Positions 8,522 to 17,400 are shown, counted from the stretch's first letter. The stretch is DNA of 40,475 bases from Rhizobium sp. (GCA_003501385.1 DNPN01000089.1:22920-63394); one strand, 5' to 3'. A program made the numbers and translations. The notes: a model not told the origin generated them from the sequence alone.

Positions 8522-9213
8522 TGACCATCACGATTGGATTGCCCTCCAAGGGCCGCATGAAAGACGATTCCTCTGCGATTTTCGAACGCGCCGGGCTAAA
8601 AATAACCGCTGTCGGCAATGACCGCTCTTATCGCGGCCGGGTTGAAGGCGAGGATATTGAGATCGCCTTTCTCTCGGCTTCCGAAATCTCCCGCGAGATT
8701 GGCAATGGCACAGTGGATTTTGGCGTGACGGGTGAAGACCTGATCCGCGAAGGCTTAGCAGATGCTGATCGTAAAGTGGAAATTGTTGCCCGCCTTGGCT
8801 TTGGCCATGCCGATGTGGTGGTCGCCGTGCCCCAAATCTGGCTGGATGTGGATAGTATGGCAGATCTGGGCGATGTGGCCGCTGATTTTCGCGCCCGCCA
8901 CGGCCGTCGCTTGGCCATTGCCACCAAATATTGGCGGATGACACAGCAGTTCTTTTCACGCCAACATGGCATTCAACTCTATCGCATTGTTGAAAGTCTG
9001 GGAGCAACAGAGGGTGCGCCCGCAGCCGGACAGGCGGATATTATTGTCGATATCACCTCGACTGGTTCAACGCTGAAGGCCAATCATTTGAAAATCTTGA
9101 ATGATGGCGTGATTTTGCGCTCGGAAGCCTGTTTGGTGCGCGCCCGCAAGCCGGAGCATGACGACAACCCGCTGGTGGCCAAAATCATCAACGCCGTGCG
9201 CGAGGTTTTATAA
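8521..9213 (+). CDS. hisG: ATP phosphoribosyltransferase, short form (HisG)
   Basis: A 230-residue catalytic subunit that joins ATP and PRPP to form phosphoribosyl-ATP, the committed step of histidine synthesis. The length is that of the short HisG class, which lacks the C-terminal regulatory domain and needs HisZ, matching the neighbour upstream. Visible features are the start TIGLPSKGRMKDD, the segment DFGVTGEDLI, and the PRPP-binding-type segment ADIIVDITSTGSTLKAN near residue 173. Its ATG shares a base with the hisZ stop. A strong hairpin terminator follows 17 bases downstream. Confidence 0.95.
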   Translation: MTITIGLPSKGRMKDDSSAIFERAGLKITAVGNDRSYRGRVEGEDIEIAFLSASEISREIGNGTVDFGVTGEDLIREGLADADRKVEIVARLGFGHADVVVAVPQIWLDVDSMADLGDVAADFRARHGRRLAIATKYWRMTQQFFSRQHGIQLYRIVESLGATEGAPAAGQADIIVDITSTGSTLKANHLKILNDGVILRSEACLVRARKPEHDDNPLVAKIINAVREVL

Positions 9214-9230
9214 GCCACACCAAAGACGCA

Positions 9231-9269
9231 AAAATCCCGCCGAACAGGTGTTCGGCGGGATTTTTTTTT
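9231..9269 (+). terminator. Rho-independent terminator of hisZG
   Basis: CCCGCCGAAC, loop AGGT, GTTCGGCGGG at 9236-9259, flanked by A-rich sequence and followed by nine T. A textbook intrinsic terminator just after hisG. The A tract on the other side means it can also act on transcripts coming from the opposite strand. Confidence 0.92.
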
Positions 9270-9285
9270 ATAACAAGCCCCGTGA

Positions 9286-9735
9286 TCAGGCTTTGGCAAG
9301 CACGCCGCCACCAAAACGGGCATCCAGAGAATAAGCACCGGCACCAACCGTGGCCAGCAGGATGTAAGCACCAGCCAACGTGACGTTTTTCATGAACATG
9401 ATCTGGTTCATCACGCTCAGATAACCATTGGCCGCATCTGGAAAGCCGGGAACGTTGATGGGATGGGCATGGAAGACAAAGCCCGTGAACAGGCAGAACA
9501 GGGCCAGTGCCCAACCAACCAGTTTGGTCTGGAAACCAACGAGAACAGCCAGACCCGTACCAAGCTCAAACAGACCGGCAAGATAGGCAAGTGCTGTTGC
9601 AGCAGGTAGGCCAGCGCCGGTAATCATACCAGCCGTTGATGCTGGATCGGTCAACTTGCCGAAGCCAGACAGAATGAAGATGGCAGAGAGAAGAATTCTG
9701 GCGAGCAGAATAACCGTATTGTTGACATTCGACAT
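9286..9735 (-). CDS. DoxX-family membrane protein
   Basis: A 149-residue protein with about four hydrophobic segments and the family's opening pattern: LLARILLSAIFILSGFGKL, then a Gly-rich second segment with FELGTGLAVLVG, and later GFVFHAHP. DoxX relatives are small inner-membrane proteins linked to thiosulphate:quinone oxidoreduction or redox stress in some species; the exact role varies. AGGAGC six bases before the ATG supports the start. It appears monocistronic, between the hisG terminator and a 200-base spacer. Confidence 0.82.
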   Translation of the reverse strand: MSNVNNTVILLARILLSAIFILSGFGKLTDPASTAGMITGAGLPAATALAYLAGLFELGTGLAVLVGFQTKLVGWALALFCLFTGFVFHAHPINVPGFPDAANGYLSVMNQIMFMKNVTLAGAYILLATVGAGAYSLDARFGGGVLAKA

Positions 9736-9935
9736 GAAAAGCTCCTGAAAGGTTGATGCCGTATGTAGCGGCGTTGGAGCTGTTGTCTCACACTTAGATT
9801 GTTGCGAATAGGTAGACGATGATTGACGTATCGTTCAGCATTTATGAACGACACTTTGCACCTCCGCTTCAACCGCAGCCGTGAGCGCACCATTTCCATT
9901 CCACACCGCTGACGGCAGGGGCTGAACCATGTCGA

Positions 9936-10394
9936 TCAAAACCGGGCGCAACTTATGGCACCATCACGGGTCACAGCTTGCAAGGGATCGACATCATTGA
10001 TGGGATGGACGGTCACCGTATAACGTCCGACAAAATGATTGATGTCCTTTCCCGACATCTTGCTATCCAGCACAACGTCAACATTGGTTGCGGTGGTGCC
10101 AACGCCAGATTTTGATGCGGTTCTGATCATCATGCTTTGGCCATCGCGCCAATATTGGATCACGTTGCTTGAGCCAAGCATCAACGTGCCAGTCAGTGTT
10201 TTTCCCTGACCGGGCTTGAAAACGACAACGGCGCGTAAGTGGCTTAGAGGCCAACCCGGCAGCTCCTTGAAGCCGGTTTCGGCAGAAAGTTTCAGCTGAC
10301 CATCATCAGCCGTACAGTAATATCGATCCATGGCAGAACAGGTGACTGCAAACGACATAAGGGCAAGAAAAGTCAAGACTACCGTTTTCAACAT
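9936..10394 (-). CDS. Small exported protein of unknown function
   Basis: A 152-residue protein. Residues 1-21 form a Sec signal peptide (MLKTVVLTFLALMSFAVTCSA). The mature part begins with YYCTADDGQLKL and ends SCARF, so its two remaining Cys may form a disulphide tying the ends together. The rest is beta-rich with no catalytic signature I recognise. GGGAGG seven bases before the ATG at 10394 supports this start over an upstream one. It lies 55 bases downstream of the glcF stop on the same strand, so it might be read through from glcDEF, though nothing links it to glycolate metabolism. Confidence 0.6.
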   Translation of the reverse strand: MLKTVVLTFLALMSFAVTCSAMDRYYCTADDGQLKLSAETGFKELPGWPLSHLRAVVVFKPGQGKTLTGTLMLGSSNVIQYWRDGQSMMIRTASKSGVGTTATNVDVVLDSKMSGKDINHFVGRYTVTVHPINDVDPLQAVTRDGAISCARF

Positions 10395-10449
10395 GGCCCA
10401 GCCTCCCGCTAGGATAATTGCGGTGGCCTGTAAACATAACACGCCTCGA

Positions 10450-11754
10450 TTATAAATCCCTTAATTTTTGGGGCTTTTCGCCACCAAATGCCCAATCCAG
10501 CAATTCCACGCTATGTAAAATCGGAATATCAGTACCGGATCCGATCTGAGTGATGCAGCCGATATTGCCAGCGGCAATCACATCAGGCCGCACCGCCAAG
10601 ATATTGCGCAGTTTGCGGGCTTTCAACTGATCCGCAATCTCCGACTGCAAAATGTTGTAAGTGCCCGCCGATCCGCAGCACAAATGCCCCTCCGCCGGTT
10701 CGCGCACTGTGAAACCAGCCTTTTTCAACAGGGTTTTCGGTACAACGGTCACCTTCTGCCCATGTTGCAAAGAACAGGCAGAGTGATAGGCCACCACGAT
10801 CTCCCTCTCCGGTTGCTGGGGCAAATCAAGCGTGGCCAGATATTCGGTGATATCCTTAGCAATCGCCGATACACGCTCGGCCTTTTCAGCATAGGCAGCA
10901 TCCAGTCGCAGCATGTGGCCATAATCCTTGATGGTCGTGCCGCAGCCGGATGTGGTGATGATAATGGCATCCAGCCCATTGCCTTCCATCTCGCCCGCCC
11001 AGATATCGACATTGTTGCGGGCAGCTGCTTTGGCCTCATCCTCGCGGCCCATATGATGCACCAGCGAGCCGCAACAGGCCTCATCTTTCGGCACCACAAC
11101 GTCAACGCCCAGCCGCGTCAAAAGCCGGATGGTGGCGGCATTGATGCCCGGGTCCAGCACCGATTGCGCACAACCGTTCAGCAGCGCCACACGACCACGC
11201 TTTTCGCCTTTGGCCGAATGCGTGTTGGGGCGAGACAAGGGCGACGGGTAAGGCACTTCTTTTGGCGAGAGCTTCAGCATGGCCGCCATGGGCTTCAAAA
11301 CGACGATTCGTTCCATCAACGGCACCAGAGGTGCTGCAAACCGGGCAAGGGTGAGCGCCACCCGCATCCGCCCGGGATAGGGCAAGATTTTTGCCAGAAG
11401 TCCCCGCGTCAGCCGATTGGCCAGCGGCCTTTGGTAGGTTTTTTCAATGTGATTGCGGGCATGGTCGATCAGATGCATGTAATCCACGCCCGACGGACAG
11501 GTGGTCGTACAGGCAAGGCACGACAGACAGCGATCCACATGGGTGACAATCTCTTCATCTGCCGCCCGGCCGTGCTCCAGCATATCCTTGATCAGATAAA
11601 TCCGCCCGCGCGGGCTATCCAGCTCATTGCCCAGCGTCACATAAGTGGGACAGGTTGCCGTGCAAAATCCGCAATGCACGCATTTGCGCACAATGCTCTC
11701 GGCTTCGGCAACGTTGGGGTCGGCAAGCTGGGTGAGTGTGAAATTGGTTTGCAT
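10450..11754 (-). CDS. glcF: Glycolate oxidase iron-sulphur subunit GlcF
   Basis: A 434-residue protein with two ferredoxin-type clusters near the N-terminus, CVHCGFCTATCP (about residue 25) and CLSCLACTTTCP (about residue 78), each expected to bind [4Fe-4S]. Two CCG-type domains follow, recognisable by DEACCGSLVHH and GHLCCGSAG, as in heterodisulphide-reductase-like electron carriers. It receives electrons from the GlcD/GlcE flavin subunits when glycolate is oxidised to glyoxylate. It overlaps glcE by one base and is the last gene of the glcDEF operon. Confidence 0.93.
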   Translation of the reverse strand: MQTNFTLTQLADPNVAEAESIVRKCVHCGFCTATCPTYVTLGNELDSPRGRIYLIKDMLEHGRAADEEIVTHVDRCLSCLACTTTCPSGVDYMHLIDHARNHIEKTYQRPLANRLTRGLLAKILPYPGRMRVALTLARFAAPLVPLMERIVVLKPMAAMLKLSPKEVPYPSPLSRPNTHSAKGEKRGRVALLNGCAQSVLDPGINAATIRLLTRLGVDVVVPKDEACCGSLVHHMGREDEAKAAARNNVDIWAGEMEGNGLDAIIITTSGCGTTIKDYGHMLRLDAAYAEKAERVSAIAKDITEYLATLDLPQQPEREIVVAYHSACSLQHGQKVTVVPKTLLKKAGFTVREPAEGHLCCGSAGTYNILQSEIADQLKARKLRNILAVRPDVIAAGNIGCITQIGSGTDIPILHSVELLDWAFGGEKPQKLRDL

Positions 11755-12998
11755 TATGGAGCACTCCCGGCCTTGGTCTCTTGCACCCCAACCGCCATCA
11801 TTCCCGGATTGAAAATGCCGTGTGGATCAAAGGTCTTGCGCACGCGCTCCGACAATTGCGAAACTGCAGGCGGTTCCGGTTCAAAAGCCGCAATCCCATC
11901 GCGCGCAACCGCACCGGAGCGGATCAGCGTGGCATGTCCACCGCCGAGGGCCTTGATGCCTCGGCGGATCACCTCTGCCTCTGGCTCACCCTCCATCTGC
12001 ATCCACACAAGGCCACCCTGCCAATCGTAAAAGGCATCAATGCCCGCCTGAAGGCGCAGACCCGCGACCAACTGATGACCAACGGACGGCGCAACAGATA
12101 CCCGCCACAGCGCCTTGTGCCGTGCCTGCGCATAGGGCCGCACATCGCGGATCTCCTGCCATAGGGCGGCACTTTGTGCACCATCCAGCGACGCGACGGG
12201 GCCAAGACGCCCCATCACCTCGCGCAGTTTTCGCGCCCGCTCCACCACGGAGGCTGCCAATCCTTCCAACCGCAGCACGGTGGCCGCTCCGGATGGCAAA
12301 GTGCCATTCAGCATGCGGGGCGCGACCAGGTCCGGTAGATGGCCAGCACCCGAGACCTCAACCGGCATGGCCATAGCCACCGCCATGGCGCGGACCGCTC
12401 CCGCATCGTCCAATCCAGACACGACAATGGTTTCCGTTACCCTCGGGCGCGGCAAAACCTTGAAGGTGACTTCGGTGAGAAACCCAAGCGTGCCATAAGA
12501 TCCGGCCAACAGCTTGCAAAGATCAAGCCCCGTGACATTCTTCATCACCCGGCCACCGGCTTTGATGGCCTCCGCTTTGCCATTGATAAAATGAATGCCC
12601 AGCAAATGATCCCGCGCCGCACCCGCCACAAAACGGCGAGGGCCAGAGGCATTGCAAGCAAACACACCGCCAATGGTGGGCCTACCCTCAGTGCCCATCA
12701 TGGCGCGATGATCGGCTGGCTCAAAGGCCAGCGACTGACCATGCTCGGCCACCGCCGCTTCAATCTCAGCCATCGGTGTGCCTGCCTTGGCGCTGAGCAC
12801 CATCTCAGCCGGATTGTAGGCGACGATGCCGGATAGGCCGCGCGAAGACAGCACGGCATCTGCGCGCACCATATTGCCAAAGCCAGAGCGTGTTCCGCCG
12901 CCTTTGATGGCCAACGGGCGACCTTTAGCAGCATATTGGCCAATGATGGCTTGGGCTTCAGCATCGGTTTGCGGAGCAAGCATTGGTTCAACGCTCAT
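11754..12998 (-). CDS. glcE: Glycolate oxidase FAD-binding subunit GlcE
   Basis: A 414-residue subunit with an FAD-binding type-4 domain: IKGGGTRSGFG (about residue 33), LSAKAGTPMAEIE, then PTIGGVFACNASGPRRF and GGRVMKNVTGLDLCKLLAGSYGTLG (about residue 152). It is a shorter paralogue of GlcD. Its start overlaps the glcD stop by four bases (ATGA) and its end meets glcF, so the three are translationally coupled. The complex oxidises glycolate, for example from phosphoglycolate salvage, and passes electrons to the membrane quinone pool. Confidence 0.92.
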   Translation of the reverse strand: MSVEPMLAPQTDAEAQAIIGQYAAKGRPLAIKGGGTRSGFGNMVRADAVLSSRGLSGIVAYNPAEMVLSAKAGTPMAEIEAAVAEHGQSLAFEPADHRAMMGTEGRPTIGGVFACNASGPRRFVAGAARDHLLGIHFINGKAEAIKAGGRVMKNVTGLDLCKLLAGSYGTLGFLTEVTFKVLPRPRVTETIVVSGLDDAGAVRAMAVAMAMPVEVSGAGHLPDLVAPRMLNGTLPSGAATVLRLEGLAASVVERARKLREVMGRLGPVASLDGAQSAALWQEIRDVRPYAQARHKALWRVSVAPSVGHQLVAGLRLQAGIDAFYDWQGGLVWMQMEGEPEAEVIRRGIKALGGGHATLIRSGAVARDGIAAFEPEPPAVSQLSERVRKTFDPHGIFNPGMMAVGVQETKAGSAP

Positions 12999-14428
12999 GA
13001 TCGGCCCTCCAGCGGAAACACTTTCGAGGGATTGAGCAGCCAGTCGGCATCGAAAGCGGCACGAACGGCCATTTGCTGGGCCAAATCGGCATCGGAAAAT
13101 TGATGGCGCATCAAATCGCGTTTCTCGATCCCCACGCCATGCTCACCTGTGAGACAGCCTCCGGCATCAACGCAGAGCTTGAGGATTTCCATGCCCGCCG
13201 CTTCGGCGCGGGCGGCATCCTCAGAGTCATTGATATTATAGAGGATCAGCGGGTGCATATTGCCATCGCCAGCATGAAACACGTTGGCCACCCGCAGCCC
13301 ATAATGATCGGTGATCTCCGAGGTTTTCTTCAGCACATAGGCCAATTGGCTGAGCGGCACGGTGCCGTCCATGCAGATATAATCGGCAATGCGCCCCGTG
13401 GCCCCGAAGGCCGATTTCCGGCCTTTCCAGATCAAAGCCGCTTCGGTGGCCGATTGGCTTTCGCGCACGGTTTTCACCCCATGACGACGGGCGATTTCGC
13501 AGATATCGGCCAGCATGGCGTCCATTTCCGCGTCCGAGCCTTCCACCTCGACAATCAGCAGAGCTTCGGCATCCATGGGATAGCCGGCCTTGGCAAAGGC
13601 CTCGCAAATGGCAATGGCTTGGCGATCCATGAATTCAATCGCCACCGGCACAATGCCAGCGCCGATGATATCAGCCACGCAATGGCCCGCCGATTCGGCA
13701 CTGTCAAAGCCGAACAGCACCGGCCGCGCACCTTCCGGCTTGGCCAACAGCCGCACCGTGGCCTCGGTGACAATGCCAAGCTGGCCTTCGGAGCCGCAAA
13801 TCAGGCCGAGAAGATCGTAGCCTGCGCTATCCAGCGCCTTACCGCCGAGATCAATCACCGTGCCATCCACCAGCACCATTTTAACACCAAGCAGATTGTT
13901 GGTGGTGACGCCATATTTCAGACAGTGGGCACCGCCCGAATTCATGCCGATATTGCCGCCAATGGTGCAGGCCAGCTGGGAACTGGGATCAGGCGCATAG
14001 AAAAAGCCCTCACCACTCACCGCTTCGGAAATCGACAGATTGGTCACGCCTGCCTGCACCGTGGCAGTGCGATTGTGAAAATCAATGTCCAGAATTCTGC
14101 TCATGGCGGACAGGCCGAGTATGACGGCATCTTCCTGCCCAATGGCTCCACCGGACAAGGACGTGCCAGCGCCGCGCGGCACCACCGGAATTTTATGCTG
14201 ATGGCAATAGTGCATCACGGCCGCCACTTGGGCCGTGGTTTCGGGCAGCGCGACACAGAGCGGCACACGCCGATAGGCCACGAACCCATCCGTCTCAAAG
14301 GGAACCAATTGTGTTGGGCGATGGATCAGCCGATCTTTCGGCAAAAGCGCCGATAAATCCGCAACGATCTGATCCCGCCTGCGCAACACATCCTGATCTG
14401 GTGCCAGAAAAGAAATAGCCTCCACCAT
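12995..14428 (-). CDS. glcD: Glycolate oxidase catalytic subunit GlcD
   Basis: A 477-residue FAD enzyme of the D-2-hydroxyacid dehydrogenase type. The FAD-binding region has VVPRGAGTSLSGGA, DPSSQLACTIGGNIGMNSGG and a long C-terminal FAD-oxidase domain with NVFHAGDGNMHPLILYN and LTGEHGVGIEKRDLM. ATG 14428 is chosen because GGAGG lies six bases before it; a longer frame begins at 14476 without such support. It is the first gene of glcDEF. The divergent LysR gene at 14661 is a natural candidate regulator of the operon. Confidence 0.93.
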   Translation of the reverse strand: MVEAISFLAPDQDVLRRRDQIVADLSALLPKDRLIHRPTQLVPFETDGFVAYRRVPLCVALPETTAQVAAVMHYCHQHKIPVVPRGAGTSLSGGAIGQEDAVILGLSAMSRILDIDFHNRTATVQAGVTNLSISEAVSGEGFFYAPDPSSQLACTIGGNIGMNSGGAHCLKYGVTTNNLLGVKMVLVDGTVIDLGGKALDSAGYDLLGLICGSEGQLGIVTEATVRLLAKPEGARPVLFGFDSAESAGHCVADIIGAGIVPVAIEFMDRQAIAICEAFAKAGYPMDAEALLIVEVEGSDAEMDAMLADICEIARRHGVKTVRESQSATEAALIWKGRKSAFGATGRIADYICMDGTVPLSQLAYVLKKTSEITDHYGLRVANVFHAGDGNMHPLILYNINDSEDAARAEAAGMEILKLCVDAGGCLTGEHGVGIEKRDLMRHQFSDADLAQQMAVRAAFDADWLLNPSKVFPLEGRS

Positions 14429-14520
14429 CTCGCTCCTCCGATAATGCCGGGTGGCACATTCCCCACCAAGCCCCACAGGTAACAGCGCAAGACAGATGCC
14501 CGCAAGCGCTCATTTATGCT

Positions 14521-14622
14521 AGAGTTTGTCAGGTTCAGTTTGAACCAGACAAACTCTACCGCTTTTTCTTTTCGTTTGTCTTTTCGGGAAACCCGGATTC
14601 CACTTTTCCCTGACAAACTCTA
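14521..14622. repeat. RIME-like ~100-bp element, left flank of the lysR gene
   Basis: Two modules. A hairpin at 14521-14557 has arms AGAGTTTGTCAGGTTCA and TGAACCAGACAAACTCT around GTT, with one mismatch. It is followed by a second segment at 14570-14622 running from TTTCGTTTGTC to CTGACAAACTCTA. The whole unit reappears in inverted orientation at 15559-15658, and the second module alone at 17401-17445 and 40431-40475. It occupies the glcD-lysR intergenic space and may influence either promoter. Confidence 0.8.
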
Positions 14623-14660
14623 TGTACTTATGACAAATTCGACAAAGGTGCATTTGATTT

Positions 14661-15557
14661 ATGACGAACCTCGGTGATCTTGATGTCTTTAGCCGGGTCA
14701 TTGCCCTTGGTAGCATGTCGTTGGCAGCACGCGAAATGGGGCTGTCTCCGGCGGTTGTCTCCAAGAGAATCAAGCGGCTGGAAGAGAGCCTCGGCACGCG
14801 CCTGCTTCAACGCACCACCCGGCAGATTTCCCTGACCGAGGCAGGTCAAGGCTATTATGAGCGTGTTATTGCCGTGCTGGCGGGGCTGGAAGAGGCAGAG
14901 GCCTTTGCTGCTGGCCGCGCCAGCCATGTCTCTGGCAGTTTGAAAATTTCGGCTCCCACCTCATTTGGCCGCATGCATATTGCCCCGCATCTGAAGGATT
15001 TCATGCGGGCACATCCGCAATTGACTGTCCATCTGATGCTGAGCGATGAGTTTACCGACATTGTTGGCGGCGGTTTTGATCTGGCCATCCGCATCAATGA
15101 TCCTGCCGATTCATCGCTAGTGGCCAGAAAGCTGGCGACGGTGCGCCGCGTGCTCTGCGCCAGCCCCGATTATATCGCTGAATTTGGCACACCGCAGACG
15201 CTGGAAGACCTGAAACAGCACCATTGCCTGCCCGCCCATAACAATGAAAGCTGGCGACTGGTTGGCCCGCAAGGCCCGATCAGCCACCGACCCGACGGGC
15301 TGTTGATGACCAATTCCAGCGAAGTCATCCGGGAGGTAGTTCTCTCCGGGCTTGGCATTGCGCTTCGCTCCACCTGGGATATTGGCCCGGAGCTGAAAAG
15401 CGGCAAGCTGGTGCAGGTGCTTCCCGATTTTGAAGGATCGAGAAACCTGTCTCTTTCCGCAGTCTACCCCAGCCGACAGTTCTTGCCCGCCAAAATCCGG
15501 CTGTTTATCGATTATCTGGCAGCGCTGTACGGTCCCACGCCCTATTGGGAGCGTTAG
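14661..15557 (+). CDS. LysR-family transcriptional regulator
   Basis: A 298-residue LysR protein. The N-terminal winged helix-turn-helix is clear: LDVFSRVIALGSMSLAAREMGLSPAVVSKRIKRLEESLGTRLL at residues 7-50. A periplasmic-binding-protein-like effector domain follows from about residue 90 (VSGSLKISAPTSFGRMHIAP onward). It is divergent from glcDEF with 232 bases between start codons, the usual geometry for a LysR factor controlling its neighbour, so control by glycolate or a related acid is a reasonable guess. The gene is flanked on both sides by inverted copies of the same repeat, which leaves open that it arrived or can flip independently of glcDEF. Confidence 0.88.
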   Translation: MTNLGDLDVFSRVIALGSMSLAAREMGLSPAVVSKRIKRLEESLGTRLLQRTTRQISLTEAGQGYYERVIAVLAGLEEAEAFAAGRASHVSGSLKISAPTSFGRMHIAPHLKDFMRAHPQLTVHLMLSDEFTDIVGGGFDLAIRINDPADSSLVARKLATVRRVLCASPDYIAEFGTPQTLEDLKQHHCLPAHNNESWRLVGPQGPISHRPDGLLMTNSSEVIREVVLSGLGIALRSTWDIGPELKSGKLVQVLPDFEGSRNLSLSAVYPSRQFLPAKIRLFIDYLAALYGPTPYWER

Positions 15558-15558
15558 G

Positions 15559-15658
15559 GTCTGTCAGGAAAAAGTGGTTCCCGGTTTTTCTGATCAGACA
15601 AACGAAAGTAAGAGAGGTTAGAGTTTGTCTGGTTCAATCTGAACCTGACAAACTCTAA
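15559..15658. repeat. RIME-like ~100-bp element, right flank of the lysR gene, inverted
   Basis: Mirror image of the 14521-14622 element. The segment from CTGTCAGG at 15561 to GACAAACGAAAG comes first, then a strong hairpin at 15618-15658 with 19-base arms (TTAGAGTTTGTCTGGTTCA and its near-complement) around ATC. It begins two bases after the lysR stop and ends 11 bases before the stop of the convergent gene, so the hairpin may serve both genes as a terminator. Confidence 0.8.
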
Positions 15659-15668
15659 CACATTTTCC

Positions 15669-17078
15669 TCAGCGAAGTTCATAGGGAACCATGGACCAAA
15701 ACGCATATTTCTTGCCGTGTTTGGCCCGTAACTCCCGCATGAACTGCTCATGGCTCGGCAAAGAGGCATCCCCTTCAATCTTTGGAGCCAAGACCTCCAG
15801 TCCTGCCAGAAGCGCTAAAGCCAGTTCATAGGCAGAGGACAGACCGCGCTTGAGAATATCCATCAAGAGTGCGCGATCGAGCACCGTTGCGGCCACCGGA
15901 AACTGCTCGTACAAGGTGATGGAAACATCCGCCAACGGCTCACAATAGCGCGCATCCCACTCATTCGCATGATCCAGAATAAATTGTGCCGCGAGGTCCA
16001 GCTTTGGCCATTGCACCAGAAACAACAACGCCTTGGCGATGTTCTTATCCTTCATCACCAGTGCCATCGCCCGATCCATCTCGTCAAATTCGGCAAAATC
16101 ATCGAGCTTGGAGATATATTGGCGTAAAACATCGACATCGAAGGTTTGTGCAAATTCTTCCCATCGCAATTTCTGGGCGTCATCGCGTCGCTTCAGCCGA
16201 TCCAGAATGTCGGCCTCCAGCAAAGTGCGCTCGCGCGCACCATAGTCGGGTCCGGCAGCAGCGCGGATCCCGTTCAGATAAATCATATGCATGCCCTTCG
16301 GCTTGCGCCTTACCCAGGTCAAGGCATCATCAAACTGCTCGGCATCAAACAACACCCGGGCCAGATCGAGGCTGTTTTGGAACATGTCTGGCTTGCGCTC
16401 TTCAAGGCGGGCCATTTCCTTGAAATCCCCCTGCTTGAAGGCCAGCCCCTGCAACAGCCCGACAGCCGAAGGAAAGGATTGACTTTGCTCGGAAACCTTT
16501 GCCAGAAGTGCTTTCCAGACCATGCCAGCCTCAGCACTCAGAGTTTGCATCAGCTGCGCGAAAATCTCGCCCTGTTCACCGTGGATATCGTCACTGCGAA
16601 TTTTTTCAATCAATGGCACCAAGGCCACCTGCTGCACTTCGCCCAAAGCGCCAAACAGCGCAACGGCGGCCGTGCTCGCCTCATCGAACATTTTTTCCAT
16701 CCGTGCGCTGCGCTCATACAGCCGGTGCATGATCGACAGACGCATCGATACCAATCTCAGCATGCGTTCTGCCGCAGCCTGGCCGTTCGCAGCGCCAAGC
16801 TCGGTGTGAATGGTGCGCACCATGCCCGCCAACTCTGCCGCCAACTCCCGCGATTTGGCCGCCTTCATGCCGGTTTTTGATTTTTCAATCTGGTCAAGAC
16901 GCTTGTCGATCATGACGCTGATCTTGTCTGCGCCACCCTCCCCCGCAAGGGCGGCTTGCAAGCGCAGCTTCAACGGCTTGTTGGCGGCAGCCTCGTCCAA
17001 CAAAATCTCGGCCAATTTCTCTGCACCGAGACTGCAGAGGCCTTTTTTATCGAATTTGGCAATTACTTTCTTCGCCAT
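15669..17078 (-). CDS. DUF6880-like helical-repeat protein
   Basis: A 469-residue, largely alpha-helical cytoplasmic protein. It opens MAKKVIAKFDKKGLCSLGAEKLAEILLDEA and later consists of paired helices resembling a tetratricopeptide-like solenoid, for example LLQGLAFKQGDFKEMARLEE and LARVLFDAEQFDDALTWVRR. The opening and overall pattern match my memory of a conserved alphaproteobacterial family named DUF6880; that naming is from memory. AAGGAG eight bases before ATG 17078 supports the start. It is convergent with lysR and stands alone. No catalytic residues are evident; a scaffold or binding role is possible. Confidence 0.55.
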   Translation of the reverse strand: MAKKVIAKFDKKGLCSLGAEKLAEILLDEAAANKPLKLRLQAALAGEGGADKISVMIDKRLDQIEKSKTGMKAAKSRELAAELAGMVRTIHTELGAANGQAAAERMLRLVSMRLSIMHRLYERSARMEKMFDEASTAAVALFGALGEVQQVALVPLIEKIRSDDIHGEQGEIFAQLMQTLSAEAGMVWKALLAKVSEQSQSFPSAVGLLQGLAFKQGDFKEMARLEERKPDMFQNSLDLARVLFDAEQFDDALTWVRRKPKGMHMIYLNGIRAAAGPDYGARERTLLEADILDRLKRRDDAQKLRWEEFAQTFDVDVLRQYISKLDDFAEFDEMDRAMALVMKDKNIAKALLFLVQWPKLDLAAQFILDHANEWDARYCEPLADVSITLYEQFPVAATVLDRALLMDILKRGLSSAYELALALLAGLEVLAPKIEGDASLPSHEQFMRELRAKHGKKYAFWSMVPYELR

Positions 17079-17144
17079 GCCGTGCTCCTTGCCGCCTCGC
17101 TGTGTCTTATAATGCAAAAACAAGAAATTCCAGCGCGGCCACTA

Positions 17145-17237
17145 TTGCATAATTCTTTAAACCGGAATCGGTTTGAAGGGGAAATTATGCAACAAATATA
17201 AAGAGATACAGCACCGCGCGTCACATATAGCGCGCGG
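17145..17237. repeat. Bipartite palindromic intergenic repeat, copy 2
   Basis: Outer arms TTGCATAATT (17145-17154) and AATTATGCAA (17183-17192) enclose AAACCGGAATCGGTTT (17159-17174). After a short linker ending AGATACAGC comes a second hairpin, CCGCGCG (17214-17220) and CGCGCGG (17231-17237). Read on the opposite strand, the element at 7084-7184 follows the same order and shares most of the sequence, including GAGATACAGC. Confidence 0.8.
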
Positions 17238-17290
17238 AGATGTGTTAGATAATACGACTGGTTCGCAAAAGGCCTACTTCTGCTTCAAAA

Positions 17291-17327
17291 CGAAAAAATC
17301 CGCTGCCATTGACAGCGGATTTTTTCG
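17291..17327 (-). terminator. Bidirectional intrinsic terminator
   Basis: AAAAAATCCGCTG (17293-17305), loop CCATTGA, CAGCGGATTTTTT (17313-17325). It works in either direction because each arm carries an A or T tract. The most likely transcript is the minus-strand hemerythrin mRNA, which would end about 175 bases after its stop codon and would include the partial repeat at 17401. Confidence 0.85.
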
Positions 17328-17400
17328 TTTCAGAGATTGTGATGGTGCCGTCGGGACATTCCAGAGGCAATCTCTCGGTGCGCTCTGCCGTCTCATGCTT

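Noticed and set aside
9835..9930. 31-codon minus-strand frame between the exported protein and DoxX genes
   Set aside because: It reads plausibly but is very short, has no Shine-Dalgarno sequence and no recognisable feature.
10684..12030. 448-codon plus-strand frame opposite glcF/glcE
   Set aside because: Antisense to two clear coupled genes; the His/Gln/Arg-rich composition is typical of the complement of GC-rich coding DNA.
13073..14356. 427-codon plus-strand frame opposite glcD
   Set aside because: Shadow of glcD; no ribosome binding site or recognisable motif.
16146..16880. 244-codon plus-strand frame opposite the DUF6880-like gene
   Set aside because: Composition (Gln, His, Arg-rich) and lack of a start signal fit a shadow frame.
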